This document shows positions 23,196 to 34,186 of a stretch of DNA of 64,000 nucleotides, piece by piece. Numbering within the stretch: position 1 is the stretch's first letter; each line of letters starts with the position of its first letter. The notes beneath the pieces were generated by a model. That model did no database searches, was not told the DNA's origin, and saw nothing but the letters and a program-made list of their open reading frames with translations. Source of the DNA: Polychytrium aggregatum (taxonomy: Eukaryota; Chytridiomycota; Chytridiomycetes; Polychytriales); the NCBI RefSeq assembly GCF_025602895.1, contig NW_026516214.1, positions 496,001 through 560,000 on the forward strand. The letters run 5' to 3'. A program made the position numbers and the translations under genes.

Positions 23196-24016
23196 GTGGT
23201 GCTGGCCGCGAAGATGGCGGGTAGGCCAAAGTCCTTTGCAAACGAAATCGTGTCGGTGGTGGCCAGCAGCCACCCCTTTCGGTCTTTGATCGTCCCCCCC
23301 CCCGCGCGTTCTCGAATCCAGCGGCTCGTCGCAAACGCCGTGACAATGCGAGTATGCGGTGCCTCTGTCTGTTTTTGACAAACTCGATACCATAGCCAAA
23401 ATACAGTGCTCCGAAAGGGAGCCGGTCGCCCAAACATCACGCTTGAGAGCAGTGATCGTTGTCTTGCCCTCATCGGGATGTCGTCTCATTGAAACATCGC
23501 GCCGTCGCTGTTGTCAAGCTCGCTTCCTCTGATGATGGCAGAAATGCCCGAAACAGTGGAGGAGCGCTGGACGACAGACCGGGTGCATATCCCCTCCTTG
23601 CCCTGCATCCATGGAATGGGTAGCGATTATTGTGAATGATTGATGTATATTCCCATTCAAAAAATAAAAGTTATCAGAGCAGGGTGTCTCCCTCCATGAG
23701 CACTGCAAGAGCAGGATGCGTGCGCGAGTAGGAGGGGAGGGGGCTGCAAGAGAAAGGAGGGAGAAGGTGATAGGACAGTATGTTCAGAAGGGAGGGGAAG
23801 AGGCCAACTAGACTAGATAGATACATGAGCCGGGGGAATTCTAATTTGGACACAATACTAAGGTAGGCTGGCTTTCCCTTCCCCCACACAGAAATACAAC
23901 CCTTAGATGCCGCTCATGCGAGCCTCTATTCTCCCTCACCCAAAACTTGGTCAGGGGTGCTAACGGAACAGCGGACGGCTTGGCATAACAGCATGACCAT
24001 TACTCGGCGCGGTCGT
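23196..24016. other. intergenic, between convergent gene ends
   Basis: Between the receptor gene stop and the H+-ATPase stop. A minus-strand frame near 23200-23490 is open but shares composition with its overlap of the receptor gene, and I find no domain. An AATAAA-like element (caaaaaataaaag near 23657) is present. No RNA gene seen. Confidence 0.45.
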
Positions 24017-27000
24017 TTACTGGATGGGCTTGTTCTTCATGGTCGCCTTCCAGGCAACAAGACCCTTGCACATCAGGAGGATCTTGCGAGCCTTCTTGAC
24101 GTTGGCGTGGACACGCTTGAGCTCCTCCTTGCGAGCAAGGCGGCGCTTGAGCTCGGCAGTGCGCTTGGGAGAAGGCCACAGGCGGGCAGTGAGCTCGAAC
24201 GACCAGTGGCGGTAGGTCAAGACCTTGACGACATCGAGGAGACCGAACATGGCCAGGGAGACGCAGATGACACCAATAGCCCAGGCGGGACCGCTGTGTT
24301 GCCATTGACGCAAAGGAAAGGAGCGAGATAATGGGACCGGGTCAGTGACATTGCCAATTGAGGATCCGTCTCCGGTCACAGCGACTGGAGGCACCAGCGA
24401 ATGTGCAGAGCAAACACAGCATGGCCGCGAACGCGGCTGCATAAACGACACTTACATAGCGTACGACTGAAGAGCCTCAATACCGAACCAGGTCATGAAC
24501 ATGGCAAAGACCTGGGTACCACCGACGGCAATGACGAAGATCGCCGAGGGGGCGGACTCCCAGAACCATCCGGGGACACGGGTCGAGAAGATCACAAAGT
24601 GGGGGCACGACGAGACGTTGAGGTAGATGATCGACTGGAGCTTGCGCAGGTTGTCCAGGATGGTGGGGTCCATGCCGTGGTTCTGGACCTGGTCGGTGAC
24701 GTAGCTGAGATCCATGTTGGCCTGGTTGGTGAGGCCGAGGATCGAGCGGGCGGTGAAGAAGTGGGCGAACGAGATCAGGGTCAGGAGGATACCCAGGACA
24801 AACGACAGGGTGAGGAGCTGGCCGAGACGCCACTTGTCGGGGCGGCTGGAGATCTTGGCGTTATCGACGGAGATGACGAGGGTGGCGGCATCGTTCAGGA
24901 CGGCAATCAAGATAATGAGAATATCGGGAAGGGCGAACTGGAAGATAACTTGAGCAATGAAGAAGAAGATCAGGAAGTGGATGGTCGAGGAGATACGGTA
25001 GAGGGCGTACGAACGCATGCGCTGGAAGATGGCACGGGAGGTCTTGACACCATCAACAATGGTCGAGAGACCCGAGGCAAGGAGGACAATGTCCGAGGCA
25101 GAGCGAGCAGCGTCAGTGCAGCCCTCGACGGCAATGCCGACGTTGGCCTTCTTGAGAGCAGGGGCATCGTTGACACCATCACCGGTCATGCCGACGAGGT
25201 AGCCGCGGTTCTGGAGGAGCTCGACGACACGGAACTTGTGCTCGGGAATGACCTGGGCGAAGCCATCGCACTTGACGACACGGTCAGTGAGGGCCTCCTC
25301 ATCCATGGACGAATCAATCAGCTTGTGGGCATCGAGAATGGTGCGCTGCATGCCGAGGCGGAAGGCGACTTCCTTGGCAATGATCTGCTGGTCACCGGTA
25401 ATCATCTTGACACCAACACCGAGGGCGGCGCACTCGGCAATGGTCGAGCCAGAGTCGGGGCGGGGAGGATCCAGGAGCGAAATCAGACCGACAAGCTCGA
25501 ACTTGGTCATCTCATCGTCAATGGTACGGGCAACACCGAGAGCACGGAGACCACGGCGAGCGAGGTCGATGACGGCCTCGGAACCCTGGCTGTGGCCACC
25601 GACCATGCGGATGATGACCTGGGGGGCACCCTTGATGACGCGGAACTGCTTGCCGGTGGAGAGGTCGGTGACGGTGGCCTCGGTGTACTTGGAAGTGGGG
25701 TTGAAAGGAATGAAGCTGTTGACCTTGTAGCCGGGAATGTTGTGGTCCTGGACGGCACGGTTGCGGAGGAGGTCGACACGCTCCTGGGCGGCAGCACGGA
25801 TGGTAGACTCGATGGGGTCCTGGGCTCCGGGCTCAGACGAGAAGAACGAGTTGAGCAGGAGGTCCTGGTCGGTGTAGGGAACGCCGGTGCCGTGGAAGTC
25901 GTCGGTGGTGTTGCCACGCATGGTCAGGAAGGGCTTGTCGAACGACAGCTGGTTGAGGGTCAGGGTACCGGTCTTGTCGGAGCAGAGAATCGAGACAGAG
26001 GCAAGCTCCTCGATGGCAGTGAGACGCTTGACAATGACCTTCTTGGCAGCGAGCTGCTTGGCACCGACGGCCATGGTGACGGACATGACAGTGGGCAGAC
26101 CAACGGGAATGGCGGCAATGGTCAAGATGAGAACCTGCTTGAGGGCAACCAGGGGGGCGTTGCCGTGAACAAAGACAGAGATCAAGAACAGAATGATAAC
26201 CATGACAAGGGAAACAACGATGAGGAAGTTGCCGATGTTGTTGATGACCTTCTGGAAGTGGCCGGCGTCGTTGGTGATGGCAATCAGGTTGGCGGCACGA
26301 CCAATGTAGGTGTGGATACCGGTCTTGGTGACAACAGCGAGCTGCTGGCCCTGCTTGATCATGGAGGACGAGTAGGCAATGGCACCCTTCTTCTTGTTGA
26401 CGGGGAGAGACTCGCCGGTCAGGGCAGACTGATCGATCTGGAGAGAGCCTTCGGTCTCCTCGCCGGTGACACCGATGCCGAGGAGACGGCAATCGGCAGG
26501 AACGATATCACCGAGACGCAGGGCAATGACATCACCGGGAACCAGGAGGTTGGACTCGACTTCGACGAGCTTGGCGTTACGCCAGACACGGGACTTGAGG
26601 GCAAGGTTGCTCTTGAGGGCATCGAGGGCAGATTCGGCCTTGGCCTCCTCGTGGAAACCAATGATGGCGTTGGCGATCAGGACAGCAGCGAGGATACCAA
26701 AGTCGACCCAGTCCTTGAGGACAGCAGAGACGATGGCGGCGATTTCCAGCAGGTAGGAGATGGCACCACCAAAGTAGCTGAGGAACTTGAGGAAGGGGTT
26801 GGTCTTCTTCTCAGGGAGCTCTGTTGACAGGGGGGAAACGGGCGGCGGATCACGTCAGTCCAGGTGATCGGGACAGGGGGCCGGAGTGGCGTGACACATC
26901 AAGGGGCGGGGATCCAAATGGTTCCAAGAGTAGAGTAGCTCCAGGAACGAGTTGCACAGCAAACCGCTGCTCGCTGGAGCGTCTCCAGGCCGAGCCAGCA

Positions 27001-27503
27001 GAGGGCAGAACCAGGAGACACAGTACGCCGATGGGGTATGCACCAAATAGGACACCAAAAGCGAGGGCAGCACTGCCATGCGATGTGATCCTGGACAGAC
27101 AGCGCCAGCAGAAGCAGAGCACACATACCGTTCTTTCCGAACTTGGCCAGACGCTCCTCGACCTGGGCATTGGTCAGACCCTCGAGGGGAGGAGTCTGGA
27201 GGAGGGCCTCGAGCTCGGCATCGATGTCCTCGGTGACCTCGACGTGCTGCTCGTCGTCGTGGACATCCTTTTTATCTGCAGGGAGCATCCAGGGGAGTTA
27301 GTACAACGGCCACAGAAGCACGACAGTGGGCGGTGGTGCGGGCTGGACCCGCCGAGCTGGGTTTAGACCCGCCCAGCTCTGCAAGCAGCGCCCATAGAGG
27401 CGGATAGAGCCGGGAGACATGGCACGGCCCTGCCAGCGACAGAGGGACGGGCTGACGGCGGAGCCACAGCGGACAGCCTACCTTGGTGTTCTTGCGCGGT
27501 CAT
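24017..27503 (-). CDS. PMA1: plasma-membrane proton-pumping P-type ATPase (P3A), four exons, 936 residues
   Basis: Fungal/plant-type H+-ATPase that exports protons using ATP and energises secondary uptake. Exons 27503-27482, 27275-27129, 26820-24456 and 24293-24017 join in frame (2811 nt). The first exon is only 22 nt and encodes MTAQEHQ plus one base. Visible motifs: acidic N-terminus; LTNAQVEERLAKFGKN; actuator-domain ALTGESLPV; TM4 ILTIAAIPVGLPTVMSV; phosphorylation site CSDKTGTLTLNQL; nucleotide-binding KGAPQVIIRMV; hinge MITGDQQIIAKEVA; and TGDGVNDAPALKKANVG. TM8-10 end in AWAIGVICVSLAMFGLLDVV. The C-terminal tail is basic (KRRLARKEELKRVHANVKKA) and does not obviously carry the yeast Pma1 autoinhibitory Ser-Thr motif, so regulation may differ. 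Codon bias is strong (C/G third bases), as expected for a highly expressed gene. This bias also leaves a long meaningless open frame on the opposite strand. Confidence 0.97.
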
Positions 27504-27712
27504 TGTCGCGAGTCTGTTGTACTTTTAATCCGCAAAGGCGTGATTGACCTGACTCGAGGAGGGAATGAGGAAGACAGATGCTCTCCGCAGGGGCGACCAA
27601 CGACCGAGTTATAAAAACGCAGCGTCCGGCAGCAATCGGTGAGCAGGCTCAACGATCGGCGCTACTGGGAAGAGGATGAGGGAGAGCCGACGGGGACGGT
27701 GCATAAACACGG

Positions 27713-27720
27713 TTTTTATA
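27713..27720 (-). promoter_or_regulatory. TATA-box-like element upstream of the H+-ATPase gene
   Basis: On the minus strand this reads TATAAAAA, about 210 nt upstream of the H+-ATPase start codon. The position fits a core promoter with a 5' UTR of roughly 180 nt, but no transcript data support it. Confidence 0.3.
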
Positions 27721-29970
27721 GCGATCAACAGACAGGCGAGCGCAGAAAATCTCGCCGGGGACAAGGTTTCGTCGCCCGGGTGCAACAAGAGAAAAAAAAA
27801 CAACCGAGAGCGAGGCCGGCGCCGGGCGAGACCCGCAGCAGGAGTGGCGGCGCAACAGGGCGGCGAGACCGGCGAGGCCTGCCGAGAGCGCGGGCGGGAG
27901 ATCCTCGGCGCTGGGTTGGGTCGCCTCCTCCATTTCTGTTGGGCCAGGCGCACTTGATTGTTGGTTCCCCGCCTGGAAAACGACTGGGCGACGAGAGAAG
28001 GGCTCGGACACAAGGCGCACTGGATCGACCGACAAGCATCGTGCAACAATCAGCCAGCGCGGCTGGCGCTCCCTTTCCTCGCGATGTCGTTAAAGTTTTT
28101 CGCCTCCCCCCAAAGCAACACGCGGGAACTCTAATAAGCCCGTTGGCCAGGGCCTCGCGTGGCAAAGCAACGCCCCTCTCTCCTTCCGACAAATGAAGGC
28201 GCCGGTCGCCCCTGTCGACAAAAGTCCCGAGCAAGCATTACGTGATGGGCAGCGGTCCATCTCGGTTGGCTGCCTGGGGCGGGTGGAGGCGGGCATTTGG
28301 AATGCTGCCGTTGCACACGCAGGCGGCCTGGCCATAGCGACCATGTCCCGGCCAGCAACAGCAGCGGCGACGTCTCCGTCTCGACTGCAGCCGGCACACA
28401 TAGTCGGACCACTGCGGATGTGCTGCGAGCCACCTCTGCCAGGCTCCTTGCTCAGCCGCTTCTCGACTCGCCTGCGTGTTTGCTTGTTTCGGCGTGCCTC
28501 TGCTTGTTTGTCCCTGTGCAGGTGGCGGCACGCCCATGGCGGCTCTGTGGGCCGGTGGCAGCGTAGATGTGTATATCTGTGTCCGTGTGCTTGGGGAGCC
28601 GAGCGCACAGCCGACAGAGCATCCCAGCAGCAGCAGCAGCCACCAGCAAGCCCAACAGCAGCCCGAACAGGCAGAACCGGCTCCGACAGTTTCAGCTATA
28701 GCCCGATCTGACAACACCCGCCAACAACAACGACTCCCACGACTGCACCAGGACCCATTGTCCCAACGAGCCACTTCCCAGCAATCTGACGCCAGGCTGA
28801 CAGCGCACCAACAAGAGCATCCTTGCTCTCGCACGCCGCCGCAAGCACAGTCGCCGGGTGAACGGACGAGCCCAGTACTGGCCAGCCACAGCGCCTCTTG
28901 TCTTCTCTTGTCAGCGCTGTTGTTGATGCTTGCGGCTGATTCGCGCAGACAGGGATCTGGTCCGCGTGCGTTCGTGCCCACGACCGCCCGGCCAAAGCGG
29001 TTCTCCCGCCTGGTCGCTGAAGGCCCAGGGAACTCCCGGCGAGATGCACGCGGACGGCGGTCCGCCGTCGAGGCGGCGGCTCTCTGTCCTCCTCCAAGGC
29101 CAAAAGTGATTCCAAAGTAATCCCAGATCTGTTTGGTTTCACCTGTCTGCGCAAAGGCAGGCAAGGGAGAAAGCGCCCGCTCTGTCCGCTCCTCCTCGTG
29201 CGCTCGTCGACGACGGCGATGCGAGGACCTCGGGATGGAGATAGCGCTCCATACAGCCCGTCTGGATTCAGCGGCATCCCCCTGGTCAGCACAGGTGCCG
29301 CCGGGAGATGCTCGGATGAACAGCCGGCTCCCGACCGGGCTGTGGATGATCCACAGCATCGCGAAGGGCTGGGGATCTGTCCTCCTGCCGAGAACAAAGG
29401 CCCTGCTCGGTCACGGGAATCGGCCCAGTCGCCGCCACAACGCGTTGCACACAAGGTTTTGTGTCTCGTTGCAGCCAGCATCCCGCTGCCCGATCGCATC
29501 ATCGAAGCCCATCTCTGATGTCGATCATCGAAGGTTGCGGGTGCGGCTGCTGGCCATCAGCGAACATGGCTGCTGTGTCTTGCCACCGCTGGCATCGGGT
29601 GCTGCAACATGGATCTCGATCAGCTTTGCAGCGGCTGGCCAGCAGCAGCAGCAGCAGAAGCAGCGCAATGCCGAGCCATCCTTGGAATCAGCGCAATGCC
29701 AAGCACCGCCATACATTCTGATGTGAATCTGCCTCCAGGAGCAGAGCAGTTCGGATTGGATGTTCGGCAAAAGTGGTACCGAGGTCAGGCCACGAATGAA
29801 ACCATGTCGGGCGAAGGTGCTCATTTCGGTAGTGCCTTGCCCTTGCCCAGAGAAAACCATATCGGTTGCCAAGGGTCGCTGCGCCTCCGCCTGGCCAAGA
29901 GAAGCGCCATCAGGCCATGAGGCAGCATCAGAGCCGAATCCAATCATGCGAATCCAATCATGCGAATGCA

Positions 29971-30028
29971 GTGTGCCAATGTAGTGTGCCAATGTGGTGT
30001 GCCAATGTGGTGTGCCAATGTGGTGTGC
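29971..30028. repeat. 13-bp tandem repeat, four copies
   Basis: Unit gtgtgccaatgtg (first copy ends in a) repeated four times. It is preceded by two copies of a 14-bp unit (gaatccaatcatgc, about 29937-29965). It lies about 380-440 bp upstream of the PBI2-like start codon. Confidence 0.85.
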
Positions 30029-30408
30029 TGATGCAATCGTCATCCCGCGGACCTTGGAACTCTCTGCCAAAGGTACTCCTGGAGATGCGCCGGCGACCGC
30101 ATTTGATAAGCCGACATGTCACATCGCTGATGCTCACTCACCGCCTCTCCCACGACCTCCGGCTGCATTCCCCGAGAGACCGAGAGGGCAAACCATCCGG
30201 ACGAGCCTCCAGCTGCCCTCGGTCCGTCATGCAGTCCTCCGTCCGGCCAAGGTCATGCCAAGGCCGGGCGTCATGGGACGGCCCTGGTGGCGGACGTGCT
30301 GGCGCCCTCAAAAGGAGCCCCGGCCCTCCGCTGTTGCTCGCCAGCATCGATCCTGCTCTTCTCTCCCATCTGCCCCGCACTTACGCTAGCTTCCTGAAAA
30401 GAAAAAAA

Positions 30409-31072
30409 ATGACCGCCGGTCAGTACCCCTGTTCGTCCAGCTGCTCCCCTCTGCCCGCAACTGGCATGCACCGCAGCCTGATCTGCATTTCGCTTTTGTC
30501 GCCGCACTGACAGCGTCCTTCCTCACGGACACAATAGGCACCAAGTACGTCGTCATGTTCAAGCCCAGCACCAAGCCTGAGGTCGTCCAGGATGTGACCA
30601 ACCAAATCATTCAGGCTGGTACGCTGAATTATTATGCTGCTGCCCGTCGTGGATTCGGCGACAGCTGCAATTCCTCTGCTCTCCCTCGGCATTGAGCCCA
30701 GCGACCGACCTCCACCTTTGTCTTCTTTTGCACGAATTGGAAATTCAGGCGGCTCCGTCAAGCCGGGCGGCAGCACCACCATCATCTGGATCTCTGCTGT
30801 CATTCCCGACAGCTTCGTCAGTAAGTCTTCGGGATGTTAATAGCTGTGTGTGTGGCCATACTCGGGACCGCAGCTCCTGTCTCCTCGGCGACTGTCAACT
30901 GCAAGCAATGCCCTCGGCCGAGCACCTCCCCCCCCCCCGAGTGTCTCACACGGAGAGACTGACACTCTGCGCACCTCATCCATTCTTTCTCGTTCCAGGC
31001 AGCCTTGGTAGCAATGCCCACATCGAGTCGATCGAGAACGATGGCCCTGTCACGACCCAGCACTCGCATTAG
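30409..31072 (+). CDS. PBI2: proteinase B inhibitor / I9-type protease inhibitor, four exons, 78 residues
   Basis: Small cytosolic or vacuolar inhibitor of subtilisin-like proteases, related to yeast Pbi2 and the I9 propeptide fold. Exons 30409-30418, 30538-30618, 30749-30820 and 30999-31072 join in frame (237 nt). The protein begins MTAGTKYVVMFKPSTKPEVV and continues with NQIIQAGGSVKPGG, IIWISAVIPDSFVSSLGS and IESIENDGPVTTQ. This is the characteristic beta-alpha-beta-beta-alpha-beta pattern ending in the IExIExDxxVTTQ strand of the family. Length matches yeast Pbi2 (75 residues). The first coding exon is only 10 nt long, so single-exon gene finders will miss the true start. Yeast Pbi2 also takes part in vacuole fusion (LMA1 complex); that role here is only inference. 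Confidence 0.88.
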
Positions 31073-31821
31073 GAGCCACACCCTGTCAGTCCTCCCCCTC
31101 CAGTGTCTCCTCTCGGACACCGATGCCAAAATGTCGGTCGGTTCGTTGTCTGGATTCCAATCATTCCCGCTGATTCTGCCTTGTCCCCAACTGGTCACGC
31201 CCAGGCAAAGAGCGAGCTTCGGTCCGACGAAGCAGCAATGGGAGGGGAGGACGGTCCTTTGTGAAAGGCGCATCTCTTCCATTTGTACTCAATGTCCGTT
31301 GGTAATGAAATGTCAGAGACAAACGGCAATTCACCCCGTGGAGAATGCGAGCTGTGCAGGAGCCGGGGAAGATTGTTAGTTATCCCACAGGGTTTTGCTA
31401 CACTGGATACACCAGCTGCGTGTGGACATCGACAGGCACTGCCTCGAAGAGATGCGCCTGGGCCATGCACTCAGCAGACAGACCGGCAGGCATATGGCCT
31501 CTGCGTTGGGCCTGCGATGCTGGACATCTGGGCCATGCGATGGTCGCCGTTCGCGCAGCCGCAAGAGCCAGAAGCTGCCTCTCGAGAGGGCGTGTGTCGC
31601 AGTTCCAGCCCGTCCGTTTTCTCGGTGCCGTTCGATTCGCCAAGCGCATCCGCCTCTGCCCGGATCGGTTTCGCTCTCTATCGGCGACGGCCATCCCTCC
31701 AGCCGACCCCGAGCGAGCCTGCCTCTCTCTCCCCTCCTTCGGCACTCTTATCATCCTCGACCGACTCCATCGAGGCTCGTCGAGTCACGCCGCTCCTGAC
31801 CGACCACCCTGTCCGGATACC
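31073..31821. other. intergenic, between PBI2-like and STYX-like genes
   Basis: Downstream flank of the inhibitor gene and promoter/5' UTR of the STYX-like gene. The overlapping frames at 31283-31851 are Ser/Pro/Arg-rich with no domain. No repeat or RNA gene seen. Confidence 0.45.
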
Positions 31822-33110
31822 ATGATCATCGAAATGCAGGACTGGAGGTGAGCCCCCAAGAGGGCTGCTGTCGACATCCTTGCTCTCGGCTCTCTCGTTG
31901 CTGTCGGCTGCCTGGAGCCACCGAGGGCCACCGTCCGACCCAGCCCAACTCAACAAACCCACCCTTTGCTTTCTGGCTGTGGCCACGGCGACTTGCTCGC
32001 TTGTCTCGGACAAGATATGAAATGCGACGGGAGATTCAAGAGATCGTCCCGGGCTTGTTTCTTGGACCATACTCGTGCTCAAAGAACCTCCAGGATCTGC
32101 AATCCAAAGGTATCACCCACATGGTGATGATCCGAGATACCACCGAGCAGCACATTATGAAGCCACTGTTCCCAAATCTCTTTCAGTATCATATCGTGTA
32201 GGTGAATCTTCATCGGACACTGTGCTCGCGGGAGGGGAAAAAGGGCACCAGCACCACACAGGAGCCGGTGCGAAGAGCTATTGCAGAGAACCCTTGCCTA
32301 ACGGCTAGCAGCGGGTCGATCTGCTGGCCGCTCTGCGGTGGCATTGACTTGCGCTCAGCCACCAGCAGCCGTGCTTGGGATGCCCATCGCATCGTGTGGA
32401 TGCCATCGCAACTTGGGAATGCCATCGCATTCTCGCTGGGCTGCTTCTTCTTGGATCCCGGTTGGCCCCGCTTGTTGGTCGCTTACTCAATTGATTATTA
32501 CCCATCGCTTGCGTACTTGCGGAACACCTCCATCAACTTTATCGACGGCTGCACTCCCAACCTTCGCAGCGAGGCCTCCGACTCGCCGATGCAGAACCTG
32601 ATCCCGTACTTTCCGAAAACCAACGAGTACATCCGAAGCGTCCTCGCCCACGGCGGCCGGGTGTTTGTGTATTGCAACAGCGGCATATCTCGGTCGCCGA
32701 CCTTTGTCGTGGCCTATATGATGGAGTCCTTCAAGATGGCCTTTCAGGTCGCAATCAACTACGTGCAGTCGAAACGGTTCTGTATGAATCCCAACGAAAC
32801 CTTCAAGCTGCAGCTGCGGGTAACTATCGTCCTCGAGATCGACCGCGGCCGCCGACCCTTCGTTTGCAGTGATCGAATGAACGACCAGATCGGCCATGCA
32901 AGGGCCGGGCAGCGCAAAGCAGTACTTGGTCTCCTTGGAGCCCTCCATCAACTTCTCAACAGCTGCCCCTGTCTTGCTCTTCACACTTCATAGGAATACG
33001 AGCCTATCTTCCATGCGCGCGAAGCTATAGAGCAAATGCAATACACCCCCGAACAGGTGCTGCTTCAGGGCCAACGAAGGCGGCCAATCGATGAGGACGA
33101 GGTACGATAG
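31822..33110 (+). CDS. STYX: STYX-like dual-specificity-phosphatase-fold protein, four exons, 191 residues
   Basis: Homologue of STYX, a phosphatase-fold protein. Exons 31822-31847, 32015-32197, 32570-32819 and 32994-33110 join in frame (576 nt). Family hallmarks: DWRYEMRREIQEIVPGLFLG at the start, DLQSKGITHMVMIRD, SPMQNLIPYFPKTNEYI, a P-loop VFVYCNSGISRS, FCMNPNETFKLQL and REYEPIFHAREAIEQM. In animals STYX is a pseudophosphatase because the P-loop Cys is Gly (HGNAGISRS). Here the Cys is present but the preceding His is Tyr (YCNSGISRS), so catalytic competence is open. Human STYX is 223 residues; this copy ends a little earlier. Frames within the second intron give a longer alternative reading, but the splice chosen restores the family alignment. 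Confidence 0.88.
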
Positions 33111-34186
33111 TCTATCAGCACCGCTCAAGCTGCCTCAGTTGATGATGGCCCATCTAGATCGACCAGAAAAACTCGGGCCGCCCCTCCCCTTGATTCACGT
33201 TCGCCCTACATCTTGCTCAATGCACCTGGTACTAACGCAGATTGCATCCGCTCGCGGACTCAGGACGAAATGGAGTGATATCGATAAAACGCCATTCCGG
33301 CGCATCACGAGATTATTTGGTCGCTGCTGGTGCCCAGCGCATCCCAGTAATCCTTCACTAAGGCTTTTGGACAATTGCTCGATCCGCTTGCGGACTCACA
33401 ATCGGAATCGGTCCAGCTCCAAGTGCTCCTGCTGTACATCGAGTCAACAACCCAACTCAATAACCAAACACACCACCTCACCGACACCCCGACGACCATC
33501 TTTTCCCGCGAGCCCCTTGCCAACCGTCCTGGTCAAGGATCATGTCCTGCGGCTCCAATAGCCACGAGGCTACTGTGCCCTTGCATCCGCCTTTCACAGA
33601 TCTGTTGCGCTCGCACGCAATACGATACCTGGGTCAGAGCCACCAGCGGCTATTGTTCTGATCCTGAATACACACGTCCTTCGCAAGTTTGTCCAGAACG
33701 CTCGCGTCTCGTGCATATCTGTCTGTCCGTTTGCGGCTGTCGCGGACGGCCTGATAGCTCCAAGCGCATCTTTGACGACAGTGTATCAGATGGTTTATTC
33801 CTGTATGTGAAGCCATCGGCCATGGGTAAAATGATTCGGTCGAATTGTCGCGACTGTCACTGCCGGTACTGCCACTGCCGTTGCCGCTGCTGAACTCGCC
33901 GGCTGGCGCAGACGATCCCACACCAAGCTTTGGCGATGGAGGCGGGCGAGAATGCAAGGCCCGCCTCCTCTCCAACAGAGACGCATATCCGACCTCCTCG
34001 GCAAGTGCGAGCGAGAAGGCCTCTGGCCCTGGGCGCGCCGCCATATCAAGATTTGCAACGGCTCGGCCAGCGGCTCGGCCAGCGGCTCTCTTGCTGCACT
34101 TTGCCTCGAGCGAACGTTGCATCAACCTGCACCCCCAACCCCATCGACTGCATCGACGCGTTTGCCTCCCGCTCACTATCGTCGCC
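33111..34186. other. intergenic, no supported gene
   Basis: Between the STYX-like stop and the next membrane-protein start. Short frames (for example a Met at 33542 with 39 codons) have no family resemblance. A tgccactgccg-type simple stretch lies near 33860-33890 and a cggctcggccag doublet near 34061-34090. Confidence 0.4.

Larger units (their letters stand above)
27504..30408. other. long intergenic region between divergent H+-ATPase and protease-inhibitor genes
   Basis: About 2.9 kb with no supported gene. It should hold the H+-ATPase promoter and long 5' UTRs. Open frames exceed 200 codons on both strands (for example 28238-29359 minus and 28476-29120 plus), but they are rich in Arg/Ser/Ala/Gln, overlap one another and lack any domain. 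A cag/caa-rich low-complexity stretch lies near 28625-28675 and another cagcag run near 29640-29660. A missed fast-evolving gene cannot be excluded. Confidence 0.4.

Noticed and set aside
23036-23489. Minus-strand frames after the receptor gene with a weak kinase-like look (KRDVWATGSL)
   Set aside because: Only a few residues resemble a kinase segment, no neighbouring motifs exist in any frame, and half the frame is antisense to receptor exons.
24401-26827. 808-codon open frame on the plus strand, opposite the H+-ATPase
   Set aside because: It is the exact antisense of the main H+-ATPase exon. The strong C/G third-base bias of that gene removes stops from the opposite strand. Composition is Glu/Gly/Asp-heavy with no domain.
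28238-29359. 373-codon minus-strand frame in the 2.9-kb spacer
   Set aside because: GC-rich, Arg/Ser/Cys-dominated low complexity with competing open frames on the other strand and no family resemblance.
33542-33661. Short 39-codon frame starting MSCGSNSHEATV as a first exon of the next membrane gene
   Set aside because: No consistent splice join to the exon at 34187, which has its own good start codon.
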